From positions 682,001 to 746,000 of the forward strand of contig CAWCJO010000004.1 in the NCBI GenBank assembly GCA_963795935.1: DNA of 64,000 bases. The letters run 5' to 3'. The notes beneath the pieces are model-generated. The model made no database searches, was not told where the DNA came from, and was given only the letters and a program-made list of their open reading frames with translations. This stretch comes from JAICMB01 sp963795935 (lineage in GTDB: Bacteria; Acidobacteriota; Terriglobia; Bryobacterales; Bryobacteraceae). This document shows, piece after piece, positions 19,453 through 27,565 of the stretch (positions within the stretch are counted from its first letter, which is position 1; each line of letters starts with the position of its first letter). A program made the position numbers and the translations under genes.

Positions 19453-20097
19453 TCAGCTATTGGAGCTACCAATGCCGGCGGTGGACAGCGTATTGAGAAT
19501 AATCGTCATTGGATTCAGCGATTCGTCCGAGGACCCATTTGCCTGGAAGGCAGACAGTAATTGACTCGAGGCGCGGGTCGCGGCGCTGCCGCTCGAAGCA
19601 GTGCTGGAACTGCTGTCGCTGGAACTGCCGTCTGCGCTGGAACTTGCGTCCGCATCAGCCCCGCCACCGTGAGAATGGCGATGATGATGGCCTCCGATCG
19701 CTTGGGCGAGGTCCTGCATGTTGGGGAGCTGGCCGCTCTTGGATGCGTTGGTGAAGTCCGTTGCGAGCTGGTTGAGCTGGTTCGCCGCTGTGGAATTGCC
19801 GTCTGCCTGGGCCGTTTGGGCGGCGCTTTGCAAGTTCGTCGCAATTTGCTGCGTGACTTGCTGGTACTTGGTCGGGTCGGTTTGTTGAAGCTGCTGAAGC
19901 TCGGTGATTACCTGGGCAAACGGTGAAAGCTGTTGGTTGTCCGTCTGTGACGCGGACGTAGACGCGCCAATGCCGTTTCGCCCACTCCCGGTTGTCTTGG
20001 CCGCCAAGCCGGAGTTCTGTAGAACGGTGTTGAGCATCGACTGTAAATAGCTGCTCGAAAGGCTGCTTGCAGTACCCATATACCCCCTTATCGGCAT
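19453..20097 (-). CDS. Gln/Ser-rich protein of unknown function with His-rich segment
   Basis: About 214 residues from the ATG at 20097 (MPIRGYMGTASSL). A second ATG at 20079, behind AAGGGGG, would give 208. It contains SSLSSSYLQSMLNTVLQNSG, then a helical region FAQVITELQQLQQTDPTKYQQVTQQIATNLQ, a basic cluster GGHHHRHSHGGG, a Ser/Asp/Ala-rich linker and an amphipathic end. I recall similar proteins in Acidobacteria without assigned function. There is no signal peptide or membrane helix. The HHHRHSH run could bind metal. The composition resembles surface or secreted filament proteins, but export is not evident. Confidence 0.6.
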   Translation of the reverse strand: MPIRGYMGTASSLSSSYLQSMLNTVLQNSGLAAKTTGSGRNGIGASTSASQTDNQQLSPFAQVITELQQLQQTDPTKYQQVTQQIATNLQSAAQTAQADGNSTAANQLNQLATDFTNASKSGQLPNMQDLAQAIGGHHHRHSHGGGADADASSSADGSSSDSSSSTASSGSAATRASSQLLSAFQANGSSDESLNPMTIILNTLSTAGIGSSNS

Positions 20098-20341
20098 TTG
20101 GATCTCCACTTTCGGAAAATTATAGGGCATTGAAACCGCAGGATTGGAGGCTGGCGCCCCTGCGTCAGATTCTTGGCGGGCTATCGATTTGCCCCAGCAG
20201 CGGCGATCGAGGCGGGGATCGCGGATCATGTTTGGAAAATTTTCCGAGATCCTCCAAAAAGGCCTCATAGCGCGAGTTGAATGCACGACGGGGACCGTGA
20301 GTCTCCCGCTACACTTGAGCGCAGCAAGGAGACGGAGCGCA

Positions 20342-20461
20342 TACTTCTGTGAGTTGCCGCATTGCCAGTGCCGGAACGAATTCCCTGAATTCGATGCGAT
20401 CTAGGTTTTCCTTTGCCACGACTGCGGCGGACCCGTCTCCGTGGAGGAACGCGCGCAATGA
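20342..20461 (+). pseudogene. small zinc-ribbon protein with an in-frame TAG, probably broken
   Basis: One continuous frame reads YFCELPHCQCRNEFPEFDAI, a TAG at 20402-20404, then VFLCHDCGGPVSVEERAQ and a TGA at 20459-20461. The paired C-x-C and C-x2-C knuckles are about 20 residues apart, with hydrophobic residues between them, as in a compact zinc ribbon. AAGGAGA lies just upstream at about 20325, but there is no standard start codon at the expected place. An AAG-to-TAG change would explain the stop. It could be a recent pseudogene or a chance match. The rest of 20098-20559 shows no other gene. Confidence 0.35.
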
Positions 20462-20559
20462 AATTCGGGGGGCCATCAACGCACATTTCAGACACGACCC
20501 AGCGGCAACCGGGACCGCAATCTCGCCGAGTCACGCTAAAATAGCGGTGGAGGTGGAAG

Positions 20560-21123
20560 GTGCGGATTCATTCGTGTTCCTACTTTATAACGGCAGTTTT
20601 GCTTTTGCCGGGCGCATTCGCGGCGCCTCAGAATAAGAGTCACAACGACGCGTTCATTCCCGGCAGTCCCAACGACAGCGCCATCGCCCGCGAGGTCAGA
20701 CATGAACTCGTCATGCTGCCCTATTATGGGATCTTCGACGACCTTGCTTTTCGGGTTAATGGCAGTACGGTTACGCTTCTTGGCACGGTAACGAACCCAG
20801 TGCTCAAGTCGGACGCGGAGAACGTGACGAAACACGTGGAGGGCGTAACGCAGGTCGTGAATAACATCGAGGTGCTGCCGCTCTCCCCCATGGACAATCA
20901 GATCCGAATGGCGGAATACAGGGCGATCTATGGCGACCCGGCTCTTTCCACGCGCTACGGCTTTCGCGCGCTGCCCTCCATTCATATCATCGTGAAGAAT
21001 GGTCATGTGACGCTGGAGGGCGTGGTTGCGAGCCAGGCCGATAAGAACTTGGTCGGCATCCGGGCCAATGGCGTGCCGAATGTGTTCTCGGTGACCAATA
21101 ATCTGCAGGTCGAAGGCGGCTGA
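20560..21123 (+). CDS. exported protein with two BON domains
   Basis: A 187-residue protein from a GTG start. A signal peptide (SCSYFITAVLLLPGAFA) leads to two BON repeats. The first is DSAIAREVRHELVMLPYYGIF, then VNGSTVTLLGTVTNP and VEGVTQVVNNIEVLPLS. The second is MAEYRAIYGDPAL, then IIVKNGHVTLEGVVASQADKN and VFSVTNNLQVEG. BON domains in periplasmic proteins such as OsmY bind membranes or help envelope stress survival. It stands alone, with the AbfD-family gene starting 37 bases later on the same strand, possibly on one transcript. Confidence 0.85.
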   Translation: MRIHSCSYFITAVLLLPGAFAAPQNKSHNDAFIPGSPNDSAIAREVRHELVMLPYYGIFDDLAFRVNGSTVTLLGTVTNPVLKSDAENVTKHVEGVTQVVNNIEVLPLSPMDNQIRMAEYRAIYGDPALSTRYGFRALPSIHIIVKNGHVTLEGVVASQADKNLVGIRANGVPNVFSVTNNLQVEGG

Positions 21124-21160
21124 TTTCAGCGGAGCGGCTAAGCGCCGCAAGGAGTCCACA

Positions 21161-22678
21161 GTGGCAATTTCCGCCGGCGGCGTCCCGGCGCTCGATCCCG
21201 CGTCCGCTCCCGCGTTCCAGCCGATCGTCACGGGGAACGACTATATCCAAAGCCTGCGCGGGCGCAATCTGCGCGTCTATTTCATGGGTGAGCGCGTCAC
21301 CGAGCCGGTCGATCATCCCGTTATCCGCCCCTCCATCAACGCCCTCGCCCGCACCTACGACCTCGCCGTTGAGAATCCGGAGCTTGCCACGGCCTGGTCG
21401 AATCTCTCCCAGCGGCGCGTCAACCGCTTTCTGCACGTCACCGAAAACGTTGCCGACGTGGTGGCGCAAAACCGCATGCAGCGCCGCCTGGGACAGCTTA
21501 CCGGCACGTGTTTTCAGCGCTGCGTCGGCATGGACGCGATCAATTCCATGTACTCGGTCAGCTACGAGATGGACGAGACGCACGGGAGCGATTATCATCG
21601 CCGCTTCAAAGATTTCATTGTCCACATGCAGGAGATGAACTACGTCGTCGGGGGCGCCATGACGGACCCCAAGGGCGATCGGAGCAAGGCCCCCGCGGAA
21701 CAGTCCGACCCAGATATGTTCGTGCGGGTGGTGGAGCGGCGCGACGGCGGCGTGGTCCTGCGCGGCGCCAAGATGCACCAAACGGGCTGCCTCAATTCGC
21801 ACTGGATCGTCGTGATGCCCACCATGCGGCTGCGCCCGGCCGACCGCGACTACGCCATCGCCGCGGCCATCCCTGTGGATCATCCCGGCCTGACCTTCAT
21901 CTACGGCCGGCAATCCTGCGACACTCGCGCGCTGGAGGGCGGCTCGATCGATCAGGGCAACGCGCAGTTCTCCGGCCAGGAAGCGATGATCCTGATCGAC
22001 GACGTTTTCGTGCCCGACGAACTTGTATTCATGAACGGCGAGACGGATTACGCGGCCATGCTGGTGGAGCGCTTCACGGCCTATCATCGGCGCTCCTACG
22101 TTTGTAAGACCGGGCTGGGAGACGTGATCATCGGCGCCGCGGCGCTGATCGCCGAATACAACGGCGTCGCATCCGCGTCGCACGTCAAAGACAAGCTGGT
22201 GGAGATGTGCCATCTGAACGAGACCATTTACGGCGCCGGAATCGCCGCCTCGCACGAGTCGCAGCCGACGCCCGCGGGCAATTACCAGCCCGACGATCTG
22301 CTCGCCAACGTCTGCAAGCACAACGTCACGCGATTCCCTTATGAATTAGCGCGGCTGGCCCAGGATCTCGCCGGTGGATTGGTTGCGACGCTGCCGTCCG
22401 AGAAGGATTTCGACAATCCCGACACGGGGCCGCTGCTTCGAAAATACTTGCGCGGGAAAGACGGAGTGCGCGTGGAAGACCGCGCGCGGGTATTGCGTCT
22501 GATCGAGAACATGACGCTCGGCCGCAACGCCGTCGGGTACTTGACGGAGTCTATGCACGGCGCCGGAAGTCCGCAGGCGCAGCGCATACAGATCGCGCGG
22601 CAGATGAATCTCGAGGAGAAAAAGAAGCTGGCGAAATCGCTGGCGGGCATTCCGGCCGGCCCGGAGAAGGCGGAGTGA
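21161..22678 (+). CDS. 4-hydroxybutyryl-CoA dehydratase / vinylacetyl-CoA isomerase-like (HpaB family)
   Basis: A 505-residue flavoprotein of the HpaB/AbfD family. The AbfD branch carries a [4Fe-4S] cluster. From memory of the Clostridium enzyme, its ligands are two Cys in CxxxC, a His and a Cys further on. Here Cys117 and Cys121 lie in TCFQRC, and His309, Tyr313, Cys315 and Lys316 in YHRRSYVCK. Glu274 sits 35 residues before the His, as the catalytic Glu does. These features favour the dehydratase over aromatic hydroxylases. The reaction would be 4-hydroxybutyryl-CoA to crotonyl-CoA. The Tyr-Cys spacing seems one residue shorter than I remember. The neighbours give no pathway context. Confidence 0.8.
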   Translation: MAISAGGVPALDPASAPAFQPIVTGNDYIQSLRGRNLRVYFMGERVTEPVDHPVIRPSINALARTYDLAVENPELATAWSNLSQRRVNRFLHVTENVADVVAQNRMQRRLGQLTGTCFQRCVGMDAINSMYSVSYEMDETHGSDYHRRFKDFIVHMQEMNYVVGGAMTDPKGDRSKAPAEQSDPDMFVRVVERRDGGVVLRGAKMHQTGCLNSHWIVVMPTMRLRPADRDYAIAAAIPVDHPGLTFIYGRQSCDTRALEGGSIDQGNAQFSGQEAMILIDDVFVPDELVFMNGETDYAAMLVERFTAYHRRSYVCKTGLGDVIIGAAALIAEYNGVASASHVKDKLVEMCHLNETIYGAGIAASHESQPTPAGNYQPDDLLANVCKHNVTRFPYELARLAQDLAGGLVATLPSEKDFDNPDTGPLLRKYLRGKDGVRVEDRARVLRLIENMTLGRNAVGYLTESMHGAGSPQAQRIQIARQMNLEEKKKLAKSLAGIPAGPEKAE

Positions 22679-22925
22679 ACGCAGCGCCGCCGGCGTAGAC
22701 CTCCCCTTCCTTTCGGAAACGCCCGCATCGGTCCACGGGGACGCGGCGCGTGGCCGCTGGATTCACTGCGCTATGCTGGACTTTCGCGCGGCGCAAGATC
22801 TCGCCTCCCGTCGAGGGCGGCGTGGAAACCGCCTGCCGTCGTGAAATCGAGAAGTTCTTGAACAAGTTCCCTTCGCCATTTCGCAGCGCCGAAGCGTCAC
22901 GCCTGGAGCGGCGCCGCACGCGCAT

Positions 22926-24128
22926 ATGAGGCGGCGCGATTTCATCCCGCTGGCCGCGGCCGCGACCCTTCGCGCCGCTCCCGCGCAACGGAAACGGATC
23001 GCCGCCGTCTCGACCTCGTATTTCCTGCGCTCCCACAGCGACGACATCATTACGCGCGAGTTGGAAGGATACTGGATCAACGACGATTTCCACGAGCCTC
23101 CCGTCGAGATCGTCTCTCTGTACCAGGACCAAATCCACCCCGCGGACGTGGGGCGAAAGCTGGCTCTCGCCTACTCCGTCCCGACAAAAAAATCGATCGC
23201 GGACGCAGTGACCTTAGGTTCCGGTAAACTGGCCGTCGATGGCGTGATCGTCGTGGCCGAGCACGGCGATTATCCCATCAACGAGAAGAACCAGCAGCTC
23301 TATCCGCGCTTCGAATTCTTCTCTCAAATCGTGGAGGTATTCCGCGCCTCCGGCCGCGCCGTGCCCGTATACACCGACAAACACCTCTCCTACGATTGGG
23401 CGAAAGCGAAGCGCATGTACGACTGGTCGCGCGAGCTTGGCTTTCCCATGATGGCGGGATCGTCCGTATCGGTGACGTTCCGCCGGCCCGAGTTCGACAT
23501 ACCGCGGGGCGCCGATCTTACCGGGGCGCTTTCGGTCGGCAGCGGCTGGGTGGGCGATGGCGGAATCTTTCACAACCTCGAAGTACTGCAGTGCTTTGTG
23601 GAACGCCGCCGCGGCGGCGAAAGCGGCGTACGGGCCGTCCAACATCTCGCGGACGACGAAGTGTGGAAGGCGGCGGAGCAAGGATTGTGGTCGAAGGAGC
23701 TGCTGCATGCGGCGCTGGCCTGCGCGGAGCGCCCGGGGAAAGGCCGGCCGGAAGACGCCAAAGGCCCGGTGCTTTGCGTTGTGGAGTACAACGACGGCTT
23801 TCGGGGAGGCGCCTTGATGCTGCCCGGCGTCGTAAACGAGTATCTGTTTGCGCTGCGCTTGAAAGGCGAATCGCGGCCCCGCGGCACGCTTCTCTACGTC
23901 CCTCCCGAAAATTCCAACAACTTCAGCATGCTCGTACACGGCATTAATCGGATGCTTACCACGGCCACGACGCCATACCCGATCGAGCGCACGCTGCTCA
24001 CGACCGGGGCGTTGTCGTTCTTAATGGAATCGGCGTATCGAGGCCACAAGCGGATCGAAACGCCGATGCTGCGCATTTCCTATCGGGCTCCCCTTAAATC
24101 TTTTTACGCGCATGGGAGGGGATCGTAA
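22926..24128 (+). CDS. Tat-exported protein of unknown function
   Basis: A 400-residue protein with an N-terminal Tat-type signal (MRRRDFIPLAAAATLRAAPAQ). The mature part has a Rossmann-like look: KRIAAVSTSYFLRSHSDD, GVIVVAEHGDYP, AVPVYTDKHLSYDWAKAKRM, then GPVLCVVEYNDGFRGGALML. I recall relatives in Acidobacteria and Planctomycetes annotated only as hypothetical. It directly abuts the next gene (stop at 24128, start at 24129), so the pair is co-expressed. The 22679-22925 gap before it holds no gene I can support. Confidence 0.7.
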   Translation: MRRRDFIPLAAAATLRAAPAQRKRIAAVSTSYFLRSHSDDIITRELEGYWINDDFHEPPVEIVSLYQDQIHPADVGRKLALAYSVPTKKSIADAVTLGSGKLAVDGVIVVAEHGDYPINEKNQQLYPRFEFFSQIVEVFRASGRAVPVYTDKHLSYDWAKAKRMYDWSRELGFPMMAGSSVSVTFRRPEFDIPRGADLTGALSVGSGWVGDGGIFHNLEVLQCFVERRRGGESGVRAVQHLADDEVWKAAEQGLWSKELLHAALACAERPGKGRPEDAKGPVLCVVEYNDGFRGGALMLPGVVNEYLFALRLKGESRPRGTLLYVPPENSNNFSMLVHGINRMLTTATTPYPIERTLLTTGALSFLMESAYRGHKRIETPMLRISYRAPLKSFYAHGRGS

Positions 24129-24905
24129 ATGGACGCGCAACTCAGCGCCGTTCTGGGCGAGTCTCCCCAAATCGCCTCTCTCGCCAATGGCTTTTCCGAT
24201 GCATGCGGCCCCGTGTTCAGCCGCCGCGGATATCTTCTTGTCTGCGACCGCGCCGCGGACAAAATTTTGAAATGGCGCGACGGCGCTGTCAGCGTCTTCC
24301 GGGATAACGCCAAGGGTGCGCGCGCCCTCACTTTCGATCATCAGGGTCGTCTGCTTACGTGCGAAAGAGATCGCGTCACGCGCACGGAAAAGGACGGCGC
24401 CATTACGCTCGTCGCGTCAGCGCCGGCTCCCCTCGACGTGGTTTACGCGATCGACGGCAATGTCTATTTCAGCGCGGGGGCGGCGGTGCATCGCGCCAAG
24501 GCTCACGGCCGCGATATTGCCGCGGCCGCCGTTGCCACTCGAGACTGCGATCGGCCGGGGGCGCTCGCGCTCTCCCCAAATCAACAACAGATGTACGTCT
24601 CGGATGCGCGAGCCGTGCGCCTCTTCGACATTGCGGGCTCAGGCGACTTTAATAATGGACGCGTGTTCGTTCAGGCCGCGAACGCGCCCGCGGGTCTGAA
24701 GACCGACGAAGCCGGCCGCCTCTGGATCGCTTCATCGGCGGGAATCGAGGTCTTCGCGCGCGATGCCAAGCCGCTCGGCTCCGTCGCTGTTCCCGGCCCC
24801 GTTTCCGGTATTAACTGGGCCGAAGGTTTCCACGACATAATCGCCGCCAGCGGCGCTGCCATTTACAAAATCCACGCCAGAACCAACGGTACAAGGACGT
24901 TCTAA
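24129..24905 (+). CDS. beta-propeller protein, SMP-30/gluconolactonase-like
   Basis: 258 residues with repeated blades: GPVFSRRGYLLVCDRAADKI, ALTFDHQGRLLTCERDRV, VVYAIDGNVYFSAG, ALALSPNQQQMYVSDAR, GLKTDEAGRLWIASSAG. The strand pattern with xxSxDxxxLYVxD-like turns is typical of SMP-30/gluconolactonase (LRE) propellers, which hydrolyse sugar lactones or related esters with a bound divalent ion. No signal peptide is seen. Its ATG follows the stop of the Tat protein immediately. The last 174 bases overlap the opposing desaturase-like frame. Confidence 0.75.
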   Translation: MDAQLSAVLGESPQIASLANGFSDACGPVFSRRGYLLVCDRAADKILKWRDGAVSVFRDNAKGARALTFDHQGRLLTCERDRVTRTEKDGAITLVASAPAPLDVVYAIDGNVYFSAGAAVHRAKAHGRDIAAAAVATRDCDRPGALALSPNQQQMYVSDARAVRLFDIAGSGDFNNGRVFVQAANAPAGLKTDEAGRLWIASSAGIEVFARDAKPLGSVAVPGPVSGINWAEGFHDIIAASGAAIYKIHARTNGTRTF

Positions 24906-25715
24906 GGCCGCCGCGCTTCGAAGCGGCCGCTTGAACGGCAGCGCCAAAAGCCCGGCTGCGTTCAAGCTGCTTCCGTCCGGAACATCGGCGAGACCGCAGG
25001 GACAAAGTTCGTCCGTACCGGCCCGCCGGAACGTGCCCAGCGCGCGGTCCCAACCCGAGAGCACCGTGCCAAAATTTGTATTTTGATACGATGCGCGGCG
25101 GGAGTGATGAAGCCGGTGCAAGCCGGGCGTGATAATCACGCGCCCCAGCGCGCGCTCCGCCCAACCGGGAAGCCCCAGATTCGCGTGCGTAAAAACGTCC
25201 TGCGCGATGAGGCTCAAATTCGCGGCCAGCACCGCCGAAACCGGCAAGCCTAACAGAGCGATCGCGGCGAGCGGCAAGCCGTGGGTAACGATGGCTTCAA
25301 GTGGATGAAAGCGGACGCCGGTCGTGACGTCGAGATCGGTCTCCGTATGGTGTACCCGATGCAGCCGCCACAGGAATGGAATCGAGTGGTTCAGCCTGTG
25401 CCCCGCGTAATTGAGAAAATCGAGGAGTAAGAATGCGCCTACGAAGCGGACCGCGAACGGAACCGCGGATTTACCGAACAGAGCATGTCCTCCGCTCTGT
25501 ACCGCCGCCGCGAGGGCGACGCCGCTGAATCGAAATACAATTAATAGAACTACGTTCGTGACGGCAAACAGAATTCCGTTGGCGAGCCACTTCCGCACCG
25601 TTGAGCCAGCGAATTGCCGGAAAGGCCGGAACGTTTCTCCCAGGGCGCCCGCTACGATCGCGAGCGCTAAAAAATACGACGCCAAAATGTCGTAGCGCGC
25701 CCAGGAGAGTTGCAT
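24732..25715 (-). CDS. fatty-acid hydroxylase / sterol desaturase family membrane protein
   Basis: A multi-pass membrane di-iron enzyme family. The eight-His set is present as HRLNH (near residue 108), HRVHHTE, and HRLHHSR after a helix, with further His in FHPLEA and THANLG. Four or more hydrophobic segments precede and separate them. The chosen start is MQLSWARYD (25715), 16 bases after the stop of the PEP-CTERM gene; the longer frame would overlap that gene. The expected domain ends near residue 270. The frame then runs on over the opposing propeller gene to 24732, while another frame stops at 24902, so the true end may be about 24902 if a base is wrong. Substrate unknown. Confidence 0.8.
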   Translation of the reverse strand: MQLSWARYDILASYFLALAIVAGALGETFRPFRQFAGSTVRKWLANGILFAVTNVVLLIVFRFSGVALAAAVQSGGHALFGKSAVPFAVRFVGAFLLLDFLNYAGHRLNHSIPFLWRLHRVHHTETDLDVTTGVRFHPLEAIVTHGLPLAAIALLGLPVSAVLAANLSLIAQDVFTHANLGLPGWAERALGRVIITPGLHRLHHSRRASYQNTNFGTVLSGWDRALGTFRRAGTDELCPCGLADVPDGSSLNAAGLLALPFKRPLRSAAALERPCTVGSGVDFVNGSAAGGDYVVETFGPVNTGNGAGNSDGAERLGIAREDLDSRR

Positions 25716-25731
25716 GTGACCGGCGATTTCG

Positions 25732-25908
25732 CTACCGTTTGCGCGAACGATACTGCCGCAAGCCAAGAACCACGGCCAACCCGCCTCCGATCAGCAAAAA
25801 CGTAGCCGGTTCGGGCGTGGGGGCCGGCGCCGCGCCGGCGAATGCCGGCAAGCTGACCGCTGTCAAAACAGCGCAGAACTGCAAAATAGAACCGAGTTTA
25901 TCGCTCAT
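25732..25908 (-). CDS. very small PEP-CTERM protein (58 residues)
   Basis: It is too short for ordinary gene calling. It starts ATG at 25908 behind a perfect AGGAGG. Residues 1-25 are a signal peptide ending PAFAGAAPAP. The PEP-CTERM tag follows at once: TPEPATFLLIGGGLAVVLGL and then RQYRSRKR, that is the Pro-Glu-Pro box, a hydrophobic helix and a basic end. In PEP-CTERM systems an exosortase cuts near the PEP box. Here almost nothing is left between the two export signals, about 8-10 residues. It shares its transcript with the sterol-desaturase-like gene 16 bases downstream. The PEP-CTERM call is clear; the role of so small a product is open. Confidence 0.8.
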   Translation of the reverse strand: MSDKLGSILQFCAVLTAVSLPAFAGAAPAPTPEPATFLLIGGGLAVVLGLRQYRSRKR

Positions 25909-26076
25909 TCTTATCCTCCTCTCTTATCCAGATCTCATTCCTGAAGGAACCTGATCACTCGGAATGATACACCGAACGCGCTCGCTTTACAAACGCTATT
26001 GTCACAACGGTAATTCGCAAAAGTACCAGGAGAAAATGGCGCCCTGGCATGGCCCGTTCCCCACCAGGTTGCCGGG

Positions 26077-26424
26077 TTAAAGCTCGGCGCGGACGATTAT
26101 CTCGGGAAACCTTTCAACCGTTTGGAGCTGCTGGCGCGCGCCGAAGCCCTGTTGCGGCGCGTGCGCAGAGAGAACCGTATCGAGCTGAAGAGCTTTCGAT
26201 TCGGCGACATCTAAGTGGATTTCGATAGAGCACAGTTATTTAGGCGGGTAAGCCTGTGAGTGGCGCCGCGCGGAGAGATTCTTTAAAACGTGTGGGAATA
26301 CAACACCGGCGTTTCGTCGCGAACGATCGACGTTCATGTGGCGTGGCTACGCCAGAAGCTGGAACCGAACGCGCAAAACCCCCAGTACCCCCGGTACATT
26401 CATACCTTTCGCGGGCAAGGGTAA
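26077..26424 (+). pseudogene. decayed OmpR-family response regulator
   Basis: One continuous frame holds the end of a receiver domain (LKLGADDYLGKPFNRLELLARAEALLRR) with the conserved ADDYxxKPF switch Lys. It then has DI-TAA-VDFDRAQLFRR and VSL-TGA-VAPRGEIL-TAA-NVWEYNTGV. The end of a winged-helix DNA-binding domain follows (SSRTIDVHVAWLRQKLEP, then YIHTFRGQG-TAA). Four in-frame stops, a missing first half of the receiver and a deletion of about 20 residues in the wing region show real decay. No stop sits at a Cys position, so selenocysteine is excluded. The rest of 25909-26527 shows no other gene. Confidence 0.8.
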
Positions 26425-26527
26425 CGCTTCTCTCTTAGCGGCGCGCGCCGCGGCGGCAGTTACGTTAAGAACGTAAATCCTGGCGCGCCGCACGAAACGG
26501 ACGCGCGGCCGGGATCGTCCGTCAACC

Positions 26528-27028
26528 ATGTCAATTCGAATCTTAGCTTTGACCTTTATCATTTTTCCGGGGATGTTCGGAGCATTTGCGGCTTCCTCGA
26601 GCGCGATGCCGCATTCCTCGACGCAGTTGGTTCCGTTGGGGACCACCGAGACGGCGGAGATCGACGTAGTGAACGTCGCATCCAACTCTTCGAGCGGCAC
26701 TGCCGCCTCGTGCACCGGCACGATTTCGTTTCTAACCCCTGGCGGGACCACCATTGGAAGCGCGACCGCGTTCACGTCGTTGGCGTCCGGAGCGGTTGCT
26801 TCCGCGAAACTTCCATCGGCCAGCGCGGGCTCGACCAGCGGGGCGGGGCGGACGCTGGTCAGGGGAGATGTTGTCCTGACGACGTCCAGCTCTACCTCGA
26901 CCACCACCACCGCGCCGTGTCGGCTGGAGGTCGTTTTCTCGACTTACGATACGGCGACCGGCGTCACGCACGTATTAGTCACGGGAAACGGAGTGGAGGG
27001 TCCCTTCCAATTTGGACCGCGCCCCTGA
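26528..27028 (+). CDS. exported Ser/Thr-rich protein of unknown function
   Basis: 166 residues. Signal peptide MSIRILALTFIIFPGMFGAFA. The mature part is beta-rich and full of Ser, Thr, Ala and Gly: TETAEIDVVNVASNSS, CTGTISFLTPGGTTIG, VVLTTSSSTSTTTTAPCRLEVVFSTYD. Two Cys (about 60 and 132) could form a disulfide. It looks like a small surface or periplasmic beta-sandwich. No family recognised. Confidence 0.55.
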   Translation: MSIRILALTFIIFPGMFGAFAASSSAMPHSSTQLVPLGTTETAEIDVVNVASNSSSGTAASCTGTISFLTPGGTTIGSATAFTSLASGAVASAKLPSASAGSTSGAGRTLVRGDVVLTTSSSTSTTTTAPCRLEVVFSTYDTATGVTHVLVTGNGVEGPFQFGPRP

Positions 27029-27217
27029 TCTCCTAAAAAGATAAGGAGCATGGCGGTCGAGGCTCGATCGCCGGCGTTGCGCACGGCGGACCGCGGGCGA
27101 TTGCGTCTTGAGCACATCAACTGCAATCGCCGAGGCCCAGGCCGGCGCGACGAGAGAACGTCTTTCCGCGAAAGGGAGACGCTTGCAGCGACATTCCAGC
27201 GGTAGAGGAGAAAACAA

Positions 27218-27478
27218 ATGCGAGAAAACGTCCGCTGGTTTTACTTGTGCCTCGCGGCTACGCTCGGCTGCGCGGCGGCGGCCCAGGGATTCCGTCAAAC
27301 GCAACCTGCTCCCGCGGTGGTGCGCGCGCATTCCTTCGAGCTGCTCGACGAGGCCGGCCGGAAACGCGGCGAGATCGGCTTCGATGCCCAGGGACAACCC
27401 CGCATCACGCTTTACGACCCCTCCGGCCGCCCGATCTGGTCCAGCGGGGGTGTGCGCGCCGTCCCGCTCGGCCGGTAG
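27218..27478 (+). CDS. small exported protein of unknown function
   Basis: 86 residues. A signal peptide (residues 1-22, ending CAAAAQG) precedes HSFELLDEAGRKRGEIGFDAQGQPRITLYDPSGRPIW. This pattern of a short strand, a turn with DxxG, then a strand is seen in small exported proteins whose repeats resemble collagen-binding or tail-fibre beta turns. The ribosome site is GGTAGAGGAG before AAAACAA-ATG. The following LuxR-type regulator lies 87 bases downstream on the same strand. Function unknown. Confidence 0.6.
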   Translation: MRENVRWFYLCLAATLGCAAAAQGFRQTQPAPAVVRAHSFELLDEAGRKRGEIGFDAQGQPRITLYDPSGRPIWSSGGVRAVPLGR

Positions 27479-27565
27479 CGCGGCGCAACCCTCTCTATCC
27501 TTATTTGTCCCTATTTGTCCCTTTTCGGCCCCGGTTTACGCGAATCAAATCGAGGGGATACTGTG

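Noticed and set aside
20987..22321. 444-residue minus-strand frame opposite the AbfD-like gene
   Set aside because: The plus strand codes a well-conserved enzyme over the whole length. The antisense product has only His/Val/Arg-rich noise.
24732..24905. 174-base antisense overlap of the desaturase-like gene with the propeller gene as a true dual-coding region
   Set aside because: The desaturase domain is complete before this stretch and another frame stops at 24902. A missed base at the end is simpler than dual coding.
26212..26283. TAA and TGA codons inside the response-regulator frame as possible recoding
   Set aside because: They replace no Cys, two are TAA, and a deletion is present nearby. 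This is decay, not selenocysteine.
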